A DNA stretch of 64,000 nucleotides from Apophysomyces variabilis (lineage: Eukaryota > Mucoromycota > Mucoromycetes > Mucorales > Mucoraceae). Shown here piece by piece: positions 13,103 to 23,651 of the stretch (position 1 is the first letter of the stretch; every line of letters begins with the position of its first letter). Both the position numbers and the translations under genes were made by a program. The notes below the pieces were generated by a model, which did not search any database, was not told the origin of the DNA, and was given only the letters and a program-made list of their open reading frames with translations. The DNA lies in contig MZZL01000129.1 in assembly GCA_002749535.1 (NCBI GenBank), positions 1 to 64,000 on the forward strand. The letters run 5' to 3'.

Positions 13103-14472
13103 ATGGATGCAAATGGTTCGCAAACTTCATTAGATTGGTTGAATGTCTTTCAAGCATCATCGTTTGTGTTTATTGCAGGTAAACTGTCCATCAAAAAGCA
13201 CCTCTTATGTTTCCCTCGTTGCATATATGTATATTATTGACACTAGCAATGTAGCTTTCGTCAGCCTGGCGCTTGGCATGAAGCTCGAAATTTCACTTAT
13301 TATTTCAGGCATTCGATGTGTGGTGCAGCTTACCATGATGGTAAACAACGAAAAGAAAACCAAAGACACCAGGTGTGGACCGGGGTTTATGTAACTAACA
13401 AAATATCTTTCTTCAGGGCTACGTGTTGGACGACGTATTCCAAGCAAATAATATCGGCGTGGTAATGCTACTTTCACGTAATCATCCTGAAAAAGAAAAA
13501 CAGAAGTCATTATGTGGGGACCTAATCTTTAACAATATAGTGGTCCTTGTCCTGTTGGGTGCATACGAGACAGTGTTCAATCGTTCAAAGAAGACATTCA
13601 AAGGCTTAGTAAGAAGAAACCCAAAAACAAAAAAAAATTACCGAGAAAAAATATCGGAAAGAGCTTATCTTTTTTTTCATTAGTTTTTCCTTATGTTCGT
13701 CATCCTTTTCGTCAGCAACTTCCTGATCGGATTGGTCGGTGCAGCCTTTGTACTGCAAGAAAATCCCTTCTGGACTCCGACTAAATTCATTCCCATCATC
13801 GGCATGTTACTAGGCAACTCCATGGGAAGTGTGGCGATGGCAACCGAGCGTTGTTTAGACCAATTTAGGTTGGTGAGACCCAGATTACCGTTGGATGTGG
13901 AGCAGACGAGGAACGTGAAAGACTCAATAACGAACTCTTGTTCTTTTTCATTTGGTTTAGTGTTCACGCGCCTTTATTGGAGACTCGTCTGGCTTACGGG
14001 GCAACCCGATACGAAGCAGGGTTACCCCTAGCTATTGATGCTATCCGTATTGCCCTGTTACCGGTAATTACACAGCTCAGTGTGATGGGCATGATCAATA
14101 TTCCCGGTATGATGACGGGCCAAATCATGGCTGGAACACCAATGATGCAAGCAGTCATTTATCAAGAATGTATCATGTTCATGGTGGCTGCTAGTAGCGC
14201 TTTGGGAGTCGTTATGGTCGTTGTAGTAAGTTCATGGCGAAGTGTGGAATAGAATGAAGTTCACATAAAAAATTTCTTAGTCATGTCTAGTCGTCCTCAT
14301 CGACGAGCACCAAACGTTACGCAGTGATAAAATCGAGAATAACCAAAACGTTGTTCAGAGAATCCTGGCCAGTAAATTCGCCTTGAAGGTACAACGATGG
14401 CGTATACGTTCTTGTTTTCGTCCGAAAAAGCCAAGAGACCACATCAAGTACGAAGAAGTCGAATTGAGATAA
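13103..14472 (+). CDS. UPF0014 family membrane protein (FetB / ALS3-STAR2-like)
   Basis: Seven exons give a 310-residue polytopic membrane protein: 13103-13178, 13255-13340, 13417-13477, 13541-13608, 13684-13868, 13961-14225 and 14281-14472. The joined frame is open and exon phases agree. Family features are clear: SLALGMKLEISLIISGIRC near the N-terminus, TKFIPIIGMLLGNSMGSV in the middle, and LAYGATRYEAGLP followed by MGMINIPGMMTGQIMAG, the most conserved UPF0014 block. Known members are E. coli FetB, the permease of an iron exporter, and plant ALS3 and STAR2, which work with a separate ABC ATPase in aluminium tolerance. No ATPase partner lies nearby. The C-terminal tail of about 50 residues is basic and hydrophilic. 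The donor of exon 5 (GTTGGT) is weak but is the only one that keeps frame into VHAPLLETRLAYGAT. Confidence 0.88.
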
Positions 14473-14730
14473 ACACAAAAATTTAGTGGCAGTGAATGGG
14501 ACGTGAACACACTCGACCACTTTTGTTGTGGAGCATGGGCGAGACATACAAGCTAGAGCCTTTTTGCCATCAAAAGGGTTAAATTTCCCAAATACCTTCT
14601 TTCTTCGCTTCTAACTGACCTCATCGAGGTACATTGTACATATGCATAATCCTTAAATCCAGATATCCGCGTTTTATCTGCAAAACAATATTAACAGTAA
14701 TAAAATTCCTCCAAAGTGTGCTCAATGTTG
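14473..14730. other. Short intergenic region
   Basis: Downstream of the UPF0014 stop. A/T-rich with no gene; probable 3' untranslated sequence. Confidence 0.4.
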
Positions 14731-15570
14731 GGTTCATGGAACGTTTTGTGAGACAGTCCAAATGGCAGTAGTAGAAAAAAGCAAGCACATAGCTAGGTGA
14801 AACGTGTTTGCAGTCATTATAGAGTTTTCCAAAGTTAGAACTTTCGCATTAGATCCAAAGGGCGGCAAACACAAGAGTACATGGTCTATGGCAACATAGG
14901 CCAAAATTTCTCCAAGATACTTAGCTATCCATATGAATAACGATACAAACACACAATACGAGATTTTTTTTAATATAGCTCTCAACAGCAGCAAAATAAT
15001 GATTATTAGTTAATCTTCAAATGAAAAAACATGTAAGTGAATGCTTATCGAACTTATTGCTGTCCATAACTTAGACAGAGCAACAGAATGCTATGGTCCT
15101 TTACTGCAGCAGACACCTTCTGCGTGGTGTCAAACTGAAACCAGCTATATTTGGTGCTTTAGTTTGATTAAAGCTGTTCATATGCGGAGAAACCTTCCCC
15201 TGTAAGTGGACGTTATTGACGAATCCATTGTTATTTATGGCCTGTAGAATTCTGTATGCCAAAAATTGCCACCAAGCTTCATGGCGTATGATCCATAGAT
15301 TAAAGGATACTATAAGCATGGCGAGCTTTTGTAAACATGGGAAGCATTACCTGTGGCGATCAGCAATGGTTCGTAAGGGTAAATACCGAAGATGCTCTGT
15401 CCCGAGTTTTGGAATTGCCACGACTGACAACAATGCAGTTGACACAACAACAATCGTTTTGTCAGATAGATTGATCAAATCAGAAGAAAAGGCAACAGCA
15501 CCAATAATTAATAGGACCATTTCGCTTGCTGTGCCCAAAGGTCGGATACTATAAATTTGCGGATCCATTC
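14731..15570 (-). pseudogene. Possible decayed or unresolved polytopic membrane-protein gene
   Basis: Three successive minus-strand open segments are strongly hydrophobic in a TM-like pattern. The first, near 15347-15570, begins MDPQIYSIRPLG and contains MVLLIIGAVAFSS and IVVVSTALLSVVAIP. The second, near 15101-15319, contains LIVSFNLWIIRHEAWWQFLAY. The third, near 14734-14994, contains YCVFVSLFIWIAKYLGEIL and a further hydrophobic helix. They lie in order on one strand, but the gaps between them do not splice cleanly: the first gap would need an intron of about 25 bp, shorter than any other here. I infer either a multi-TM pseudogene or exons I cannot join. The family is not recognised, and chance cannot be excluded. 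Confidence 0.3.
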
Positions 15571-15821
15571 TGGACAGAGAAGTATAACAGTGCCAGCAGG
15601 ATCCGACGTGCAACCCCTAAAGAGCCAACGCTGTTATATGCAAGCTATAGCATACGTTGTCGCTTCCTTTTTTGGGGAGATTAGCTTGATTTCCATTCGT
15701 ACCAAAATCTAATCCTCGAGAATGCTTTAGCTATCCGACACGGTGGAAGGCGGTCATTTTGAAATGACAGCTCTCTTCTCGCCTTATTTTGTTTTATTCT
15801 TATTTCATTTGCTTTATCTGA

Positions 15822-16845
15822 ATGAGGCTTCTTTATATTCTGCTCCTTTTCTTTGCTACGGGTTATTCGGCAGTCGAATCATTCGTCACAAGGTCTAGTT
15901 CAACCATAGCGACTACACCATTTCCATTTAAAAATAGTAAGTCTACAACTCTATTTTGTTAATGAAGGGAAAAATTTCCCTGTTATTCGGTTTAGCTTAA
16001 AAGCGTATACAAATCTTCTGTTAAGATGACAACAATGCGACCTTTCCACATACCGACGCGCTTTCCACCTTTCTAAAGACTGGTAACCCTATCACCATCA
16101 CGAGTTATCAAGGTAACACATGAAGATTAAACTCTCATGAACCCCGAAGATCACACACTGATATCACACTTGGGGTACAGAGCCGGATCGTCGTTTACGA
16201 CATGAACAAAAAAGGAAGTACAGACACCCGCGGGAACGTAGATCATACAACGATTACGAGGAAGACGATACCTACGATGATGATGATGATGATGATGAAG
16301 AGGAAGGGGATTGGAAAGGCAGATATCATAAGAAATATCATGGAGGCGGTGGCGGACGAGGAGGAGGAGGCTGGCACTGGCGAAAAGACAGGTTTATCAT
16401 TCCTGAAGCCATCCTTCAACCTGTGATGGAAACACCTCCACCGACGGTCACAATCAAAGAAGTCATCATGTCTCCCTTTCCTACCACCATCACCACCGTA
16501 AGTCTAACCACCCGGAAGAAAATCAAGAAAAAAACATCGGTGATTACGCATATTTCAACAACAACATTGACCTCTACTACCACATGTATTTCTATCCAGA
16601 CCTCTATCTCCATTAAGAAAAAGAAAATCACCATACCAACCACCATTACTACCACGTGTACTACCACATCGACCACGACGTGTACTACGACATCAACCAC
16701 CACTTGTACGACAACCGCTACTGTCACGGTTACAGCGCCCACGACGATCACAGCGCCCACAACGGTCACAGTCACCACAACAACTACTACCATGGGCAAT
16801 ATCTTCAACAGTGACATTCTGAATTCCCTCACGGCAGTTCTGTAA
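15822..16845 (+). CDS. Secreted Thr-rich mucin-like protein
   Basis: Three exons (15822-15936, 16026-16112, 16181-16845) join into a 288-residue protein. A signal peptide is clear: MRLLYILLLFFATGYSAVES. After a short S/T segment comes an acidic stretch with seven consecutive Asp then Glu, a Gly/His/Arg segment (KKYHGGGGGRGGGGWHW), and a long Thr/Ser/Val/Ile domain. The Thr domain contains imperfect repeats of TTTCTTTST and of TAPTT(I/V)T, with Cys every eight or nine residues, then ends GNIFNSDILNSLTAVL. Dense Thr suggests heavy O-mannosylation and a cell-wall or extracellular role. No GPI signal is evident at the C-terminus. I know no family for the whole protein; low complexity makes homology search unreliable. 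The Asp run is encoded by a GAT repeat and may vary in length. Confidence 0.68.
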
Positions 16846-17634
16846 ATTGAAGCAGAAAAAAAAATAAGCTTCATACCATGGAATTAAAAACATGGGAGTC
16901 AGAAGAAAAAACAAGTGAAGTTTGGGAAGAAAAAGAAAACCTTCTGTTACATTTGAGGCTTTTTATATTGGACTGATGCGGGGCATCTATGTCTATAAAT
17001 TTGGATAAATAGAAAGAACCTGACCACGCATACTGTATATGTATGCACATATATCTATGTATCCTAGGGTACAGGGAATACATCCGCATTTTCTTCAACA
17101 TCTAGGAAAGCAAAGGAAAGAAAAGACAAATAGTTACCCGTAATAGTTTGGTGTAAAGGAAAGAACAACATCCCTGTGTGTCTCCATGCAACTGTGAGTG
17201 TATGACTTTGGATTTAAAAGTTTGGAGAATAGTAAAGTTAGCCTCCTTTCCATCCATCTTGCTTACATCAGCCACAAGGACATATGCAATGGCTGGTACC
17301 CGATCCTGTTAAACTTTACTGCATCCATTACTATGAAAACAAGCTATTTTCTTTTTTTTTTTTCCAGTTCGGCTGAGGTCATAATTCTGTACGAAGATGT
17401 TTTGCTATAATGGCCGATTACACGTTATTTGTTAGATTAGCCTATCAAAGGCCATGCTAAAACAAAAAAGAAATAGACAACAAAAGAATGCAACGAGTTT
17501 AAAGAGTAATAAAAGAAAAAGATTCTGAAATAAGTACATGTTACCAGTGATAAGTTTGGTTCCTATAGGTACAAATTCTTGAAAGGGTACATAGCCCAAT
17601 GCTTGGTGATTTTTTAATATATATATGTCATGTG
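16846..17634. other. Intergenic region
   Basis: Convergent spacer of about 0.8 kb between the mucin-like gene and the receptor gene. A/T-rich, with poly-T and poly-A runs. Small open frames carry no recognisable features. Confidence 0.4.
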
Positions 17635-20632
17635 TCACAGATTTTCTTCGTCTTTCTGTTTGACTGAAGATGATGGGCTTTCTATTGAATGACCATGGTC
17701 CCTCCTTTGACTTCGTACCGATGGACTGCCTTGTCGATGGTCAGGCAAAAGGGGTGTCCACGTGCTCCGAGAAGGAACGCGCCAGGAGGTGCTCCCGAGC
17801 ATATCACTGTCGTCGCTGTAGTCGCTCGATCTCTCTTTGCCTTTGCGACTGCCGCCGGCTATTCTGTGAGGAGCCGAACGTTGATGATGGAGTGGTTGTT
17901 TTCCTTTCTGCTTAGCACTGGCCACGCGTGTAGGTGGTGGCGGAGGCGGAGGCGGTGGTGGTGTTGACGGCGAAGGAGATAAGGGCGGTACAAAGAGTAA
18001 GATGTCTCGCACGGCGCCCACGTCGCTCTCCACAAAGGTCGGCGGCCGAACCATCTGAATAGGTGCCATGGGCCGAAAGGGAAGATTTTCTCCTTCTGCT
18101 TCTTCTTGTTCTTCTTCTTCTTCTCCTCTTGGGCGACGTAGTGGAGGAGGTGGGGAAAGTTGGAAACGTGGTGCCGTAGAAATGATGCGTGGCTGCTCCT
18201 GCCACTCCTGCTGCTGCTGCTGCTGCTCCTCTGCTTGTTGCCGAGCAGGTTCGCTCGCCTCGCTTTCCATGCCGGATGATAGTTCCATTTCACTTTCCGT
18301 GTCTATATGAGCAGCCGCCTTTTCAGCTCTCCATGCAGCAAGGGAACCTAGACCCGTCATTCGCCTTAGGGCTGAAGGTTGTCGCAAGGAAGGTGCGGAG
18401 TGGATTCCCTGTGTAAGCGAAAAAGGCGCCCATGCTCCTTTTCTTATCGGGCCTTCGTTAGGTTGTCGTCCGGTTCCTGGCACAGCTGGGCTGGCGGATG
18501 TGCGTGGTGCAGGCGATGAAGAGGAAGTGGGAGGTAAGGTAGATAGCGTCGAGCTTGCAGTTGTTGGCACTGTATCTGAAGGTGTTGTTGTAGTAGTTTG
18601 TGTTGGAAGTGGCAGGCTCGTGGATGGTTCCGCTTTTGGGAATTCATCCGTTGGCCCTCTATCGTATGGGTGCAGGGCGGGTGAGGGAATCTCTTCTTCC
18701 AGTGCTTCAAGTTCATAGCGTGGAGATATTCCAAGAACATGAGCAAGAAACCAATGAAACGCCCTTGCGAATGGAGGAAAGAAATAAGGCTTGAACGTAT
18801 CGCTGGTAATCGGGCGTGCAATGTTCGCGTTTTGGCCTCCTTTGGTAGCCGTATTGACTGATGTCTCACTTTCCCAGTCAAAAGAGAGAATGCTAGTATG
18901 GTGGACTCGACGCATTGGTAATTTTTCGGAGGAAGGACGGCGTTCGCCGCAGCAGATTCGTGTTAAAGGATACCAATGGCGCAATGCAGTAGAAACAGGG
19001 AGTGATTTTTTACTTCTCTGGCATGGGGTCAATCTGATCATACGTTGTTTGTTAACAAGCCTCGCTAGGTCACGAATATATATGCATCGGTCGGTTAGAT
19101 TGACCGTGTACAATTCCTGCTTTGTTTCTTTTGTAGCTGACGTCCATTCTGGCTGCTGTCTTGAAGGTCCGGCCACGTTGGGCATTTCCTGTTGATATCC
19201 CTCTTCCTCTACATGAAGGCTTTCAGAAGCAGGTAGCGATGCCTAACGCTTACCTGTACGTTCAGCTACAGGTTCTTTCTCACAACTGAAGTGGACGTAA
19301 TAGTAATCATCTACATAGCAGCTTCTTATATATAGCAGGTATTCTCGGCCTACATCAATGACAGCCGGGTCCGTGAAATAGATAATCGCAATCATAACTC
19401 CTAAAGGATTTCCTCGCCTTGGTTAGTCAGTATATTGCGCTAGTGAGAAGGGTTGGACAGACCTTGTACGGATGAAAACACACGGTCTATCACAAATAGA
19501 CCAAAGGGAACCGATTTCTCTTGAACCAGTAAGAACTCGATCGCAACACCCCAAACCCTGCACAAAATAGGTACTATCTGACGTTATAACTTTACACACT
19601 CTTTTTTTTTTCTTTTTTTTTTTTTGCACTAATCCCGAATATGCTCTACCTTCCATCCGTTTCCTGTTTTATTTACCTATTGGGTAATATACGCAATGAC
19701 CCACAATCTTCTTAAATGCCTCTTTTCGATCGACTGGTCCTCGACGAAAGGTATCTGTACTGCGAGATGAGCGACGCATGTTGAGCGTTCCAGCAAAATT
19801 GTCCTTCTCTTTAGTAAGTCTCCAGATGCTAACAGCTGAACAAATCACGGCAAATAAGGATGCAAATAAGATCCATGAATAATACCATAGCTAATAGAAA
19901 GCCAAAAGAAAAGAGCCCATTAATTCACGTAAACAAACAACATGTCACAAAGGTTCCACACTGTATCCTTTATCTTTCTGTCTTCTTTTTTTTTGGCCCT
20001 TTGCTTTCTTTTCAATTCATCTTGCCCAATTTTTCTTGATTTTCGAAAGATCAATCCACTTACCCATGTAAAGTCCCGCGTATTGTCACCATAATAATAA
20101 TATTGGTGCCTTATCCAATATATCCTGTCAGTAACGGATAATAACCGTGTGAAGATATACTTTACCAGCATTGGTTTCTCTCGGTATGAGGACTATTAAC
20201 ACCCAGTGGAACGGCAAAGGTGAGAATGCCGACAAGGAAAATGGCTGCAAAGTAATATTTCTCCAATGACTCTGGTGCAGCAAGCTTGAGGAGAATAATG
20301 ATAGTGAGATTGAGCCCAACCATAGCAAGGGCCATACAAATCATGGTTTGCATGCTCTGGGCAAAATAAGAGGCCACGGTACAATGATAGTGAGATCTTG
20401 GAACGGTGACGACGATGAGTTGGATGATCTGGAACGCAACGCCACAAACACACGCAAAAATAATCAAACGAAGGGATACGCGGTTGACCATAGCAGGGCG
20501 ATAACGTAAAATTAAGATGTGGACAACGACAGCGGCACAGTAACAAAAAAGCGAAAGAGACCCTATGACCTCGTTCGCTAGAGACATAGCATTTAACTGA
20601 TATTCGCGAAACGTAATCTCCGTTGCTGACAT
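17635..20632 (-). CDS. Seven-TM receptor (cAMP-receptor-like/Git3 type) with long cytoplasmic tail
   Basis: Six exons join into 844 residues: 20632-20166, 20124-20064, 19890-19677, 19573-19459, 19417-19254 and 19148-17635. Exon 1 carries TM1-TM4, including RVSLRLIIFACVCGVAFQII, the Arg-x-x-x-Arg entry to TM2 seen in Dictyostelium cAMP-receptor-like and Git3-like GPCRs. Exons 2-3 encode an extracellular YYYYGDNTRDFTW loop, TM5, and a basic third loop. Exon 4 gives TM6 with YYPIVPILCRVWGVAIEF and FGLFVIDRVFSSVQG; exon 5 gives TM7 (GVMIAIIYFTDPAVID). The last exon is a cytoplasmic tail of about 500 residues with polyThr/Ser, a polyGln run, acidic runs, and a run of eleven prolines. The joins at 19458/19417 (weak GTCCAA donor) and 19253/19148 are the least certain. 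If the last is wrong, the tail is a separate gene starting at 19185. The ligand is unknown. Confidence 0.7.
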
Positions 20633-21147
20633 CGCGGGTCCGTGGTCAAGAGAAAAGAAAAGATAGAGACAGAGAGAGGAGCAGGTAAAGGACCCCAGGA
20701 GAGGGAGAAAAGGCTAGCATGAGTAAACAGTATTTTATTTTGTTCTCGACTAGTAACATGCATAGCATTCATGAGCAGTTTGTTTTTGATGCTAACGAAC
20801 TTTAAAACAAAGATCACTCGACCTTTTTCATTCTCTTTCTCTTTTCTGCTCTTTCAGCAACGTATTTGGGAATAGTGTAGAAGCAGTTTAGTTTGGGTCT
20901 ATATATTATATTGTGACATAAGTACAAAGGGGAAAATGACGTCTACTATACATACAGAAATATGAAGAAAGGTAAAAGAGATAGGCAGATTAAAGAAAGA
21001 AAGGAACGGGACAATAGGGTGAGGGTGGTATATAGGCCCATAGAGATATACAAGTAAGAGAAAATTAGGTAGTACATAACTCTAACGATATATAAGAAAA
21101 GGAAAGGGGACGTGTGTCTCTGAGTTCGAGATACCATTTAGTGTCCG
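20633..21147. other. Intergenic region
   Basis: About 0.5 kb between two minus-strand genes. It holds the receptor promoter and the 3' side of the small surface-protein gene. The 20900-21120 part is rich in GAAAG and TATA-like words. No gene is seen. Confidence 0.4.
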
Positions 21148-21474
21148 TTAAAGCATAAAGAACCCAAGGGCAGTAGCTAAAAGGGCGGCACCGGCAGCAC
21201 CTGTCGTTACTGTCTTTTCGCCAGCCGATTCGAACGCGGCTGCATGGACGGGAATGTCTGGCTGAGGCGTTGGTGTTGGGAAAATGATCCGGATACTGGC
21301 GATAGCTGTGGCATTAGGCATACTAGGATCAACACCATCGTGATAAAGTTCCTTGACAGAGTGAGAGATCACTTCAAGTTCAGGCTTGGTGTCGTTAGTA
21401 GCTTCTTGTACAGGTGCTCCAGAGATCAAGGAGGCACAGAGGAGAGTTGTGTAGAAAAGAGTAGCAGTTTTCAT
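21148..21474 (-). CDS. Small secreted, probably GPI-anchored protein
   Basis: Single-exon 108-residue protein. The N-terminus MKTATLFYTTLLCASLISGA is a textbook signal peptide with cleavage expected after SGA. The middle is hydrophilic with two N-glycosylation sequons (NDT, NAT) and a Pro/Thr-rich PTPTPQPDIP segment. The C-terminus is small-residue-rich then hydrophobic (GAAGAALLATALGFFML), as in GPI-anchor signals, with a candidate omega site in SAGEKTVTTGAAG. No conserved domain is recognised. Likely displayed at the plasma membrane or cell wall. Confidence 0.72.
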   Translation of the reverse strand: MKTATLFYTTLLCASLISGAPVQEATNDTKPELEVISHSVKELYHDGVDPSMPNATAIASIRIIFPTPTPQPDIPVHAAAFESAGEKTVTTGAAGAALLATALGFFML

Positions 21475-22973
21475 GATTTGCTTGTGTTATTTGTTAAGTG
21501 AGGTTGATTTGAGTTGTGATGTTTGCGATCAGACGTTGGCAGTCTATATATATAAGGAGAACAATCAATGACGCTATATCAAAACCGTCTCACTTTTTTT
21601 TTTATTCTTCGGTCTTCACATGGCAGCCGATAAGCGCACCGATCCCGTTTGTCGGACTTTGGCTATCACGACTTTTCATCGTCTCGGCTTACACAATCCA
21701 CCATATTGGGGTTTCTTTCATCTTCACATGTCAGCAGGAAAGAGATCGTCCTCCTTGTTTTTTTGTCAGATGCTTTCTCGTGTGGCCCTATGAATGACAG
21801 CTAAGCCTCTGATCGAACAATCGGGCCACGATGCCGATAAGGTACCTAAACAACCCGGCCTCTAGATGAATCATTGTCGTCATTGTAACTCTATAGAAAT
21901 AAAAAAGAAGGTTGCATGACATCCATGAGGTCGGTTACTATCAAGCCTCGGCCTTCTCTCTTTAATGTGGCATGACTGGCTGGGGCGCTTGCACCCCAGT
22001 GTACAGTATATCACCCCAAGGGCCAAGCTGGCAAGAAAAGCTTGGGTATTAACCTCTCTTTTTTGGGGGGGTTGTTCCAAAGGACGCGTGGCATCACCAA
22101 CTATGGACAATTTCTGCCTATACCATCCTAATTCGGTATTCCAGCTATTCTTTTCTTGTCATTTAACCACTCTATCCTATCCATTTCATTCAGTCTCAGA
22201 TAATGACAGAAGATGAACGATCTAATAAGTCAATCCACGTAGGCTCCGTCATCTCTTTTGGATGGAAAAAGAATGCTTACTTTTGCGTATCCCATCAAAG
22301 GATATTCTTGATCTGATGACCTACCTCTAGAGGAACATGTACTATTTCATGCGATAACGAGTGTTCTAGAATAATCTCTCAAGATAAAGTTGGTTATGGT
22401 CTCGTATTTTTGGTACTAAATCTTGGATTGTTGGTCAAGGTGCATGAGTCTCAGCAACGATGTTGGAATTTTCTTTACCTCGTTCCAGGAAATCTCAAAT
22501 TTAGGAGATCCCAGAGTATAACCACCCATAAGGTTCTGACCCAACATGTGGCCTGCAAGAGGGACATCAAGTGCAACGCCAAAAAGTGCCTAATTCACAT
22601 TTCTAATTTTGATAGGACGAATGCAGAAAAACCATGCGTGTCACCTTCTTTTTGAAGGATAAATCGTCATTCTTAACTTTTCCCGCGGACCCTTATTAGG
22701 CGAGGCCCGAGCAAAAGTGTCCTCATCACACAATAACGTAAGAGAGTGAAAGACAGCTGGCTTGGAATTTCTTCTATCCTTCTTGGTAGAACAAGGAAAA
22801 TAGCTTACTTTGACGAGCATGCACAGAGTATTTGCTTGCTCCCGTATTTCTCCTTCCCATTCACCGAAATATAAACTTATCCTATGCTTCCAGTTTCTTC
22901 TTTTCTTTTCTCGTTTATAGGGATCCCAAATAATAACAAAATCGGATATTCTATAGATGTATATATATATTGT
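21475..22973. other. Intergenic region, no gene recognised
   Basis: About 1.5 kb. The first 100 bases upstream of 21474 include a TATATATATA box-like word near 21547, suitable for the surface-protein promoter. A GGGGCGCTTGCACCCC inverted repeat lies near 21985. Open frames here lack recognisable content. Confidence 0.4.
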
Positions 22974-23651
22974 TCATTTCTCAAAATGTATGATACAGTT
23001 GTGTCCAACAAAGGCAGGCTTCTTCGCCATTTTATACGCATTCAGCTGATCAATGATACCATTCACCACCTTTTGTTTGCTTTCCGGGTCCAGGAATTTT
23101 TGGCCCTTTTTGTGTACAATATCCACCTTGACTTTGTTGCCTTTGTCCAGAAACTGAATGGCTTTTGCGAGTTTATGTTCCAAGTCATGTGGACTGACGT
23201 TCCAACCGAACGTCACTTCTTTCAGCACATTCTGCGGAGCTACTTGTTTCTTCTTCTTGGATGCCTTTTGTTTCTCAAACAAAGCCTTTTTCTCGAACAG
23301 ACGACAAACAGGAGGTCGAGCTGATGGATCCACCTCAACCAAGAAATATTTCGTCCGGTCAAACTGTTGCAGGACACTATCCAACCGGCATTTTCCGTGA
23401 ACCTGGCCTTCCGCATCCACGTATGTCACAAAACGTGAGGTGATTTCTTCGTCACGCGCCGGTCGACCAAGAGGTGCTGTGGGTTTATTGGCAATTACAG
23501 GTGCTGGCGTCTTTTGTTGTGCTGCTCGCGAGTAACTGGGTAAAGGATTCTGCAGAATGTCATCCAATGTCCCGAGATGACGACGACTTGGTCGGACAAT
23601 AGGCCGTGATAAAGAAGTGGTAGCGAAAATAGGTCGTACCAAACGAAACAT
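22974..23651 (-). CDS. Mitochondrial translation initiation factor IF-3
   Basis: Single-exon 225-residue protein. The first 35 residues (MFRLVRPIFATTSLSRPIVR and on) are basic, Ser-rich and lack acidic residues, a mitochondrial presequence. The body matches IF-3: an N-domain with RFVTYVDAEGQVHG and YFLVEVDPSARPPVCRLFEK, equivalent to the bacterial DLVEVSP.A.PPVCRIMD block, a basic linker, and a C-domain with VSPHDLEHKLAKAIQFLDKG and KVKVDIVHKKGQ, the 'hD...K......fL..G.kVkv' pattern. IF-3 binds the small ribosomal subunit and keeps subunits apart before initiation. The ATG at 23649-23651 is the first in frame; the frame is open upstream but has no ATG. The C-terminal half of the second domain is shorter than in bacteria, as in other fungal homologues. 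Confidence 0.88.
   Translation of the reverse strand: MFRLVRPIFATTSLSRPIVRPSRRHLGTLDDILQNPLPSYSRAAQQKTPAPVIANKPTAPLGRPARDEEITSRFVTYVDAEGQVHGKCRLDSVLQQFDRTKYFLVEVDPSARPPVCRLFEKKALFEKQKASKKKKQVAPQNVLKEVTFGWNVSPHDLEHKLAKAIQFLDKGNKVKVDIVHKKGQKFLDPESKQKVVNGIIDQLNAYKMAKKPAFVGHNCIIHFEK

Noticed and set aside
16416..16874. 152-codon Val-rich frame antisense to the mucin-like gene
   Set aside because: It is the complement of Thr/Ile codons (ACN/ATY read as NGT/RAT or GTN), a composition shadow without its own start context or introns.
19018..19185. Independent gene starting MPNVAGPSRQQPEW for the receptor tail
   Set aside because: A GTAAGC donor at 19253 and a CCAG acceptor before 19148 join the tail in frame to TM7; kept as the main alternative because it is not excluded.
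22884..23324. 146-codon plus-strand frame
   Set aside because: Antisense to the mitochondrial IF-3 gene, which has clear family motifs.
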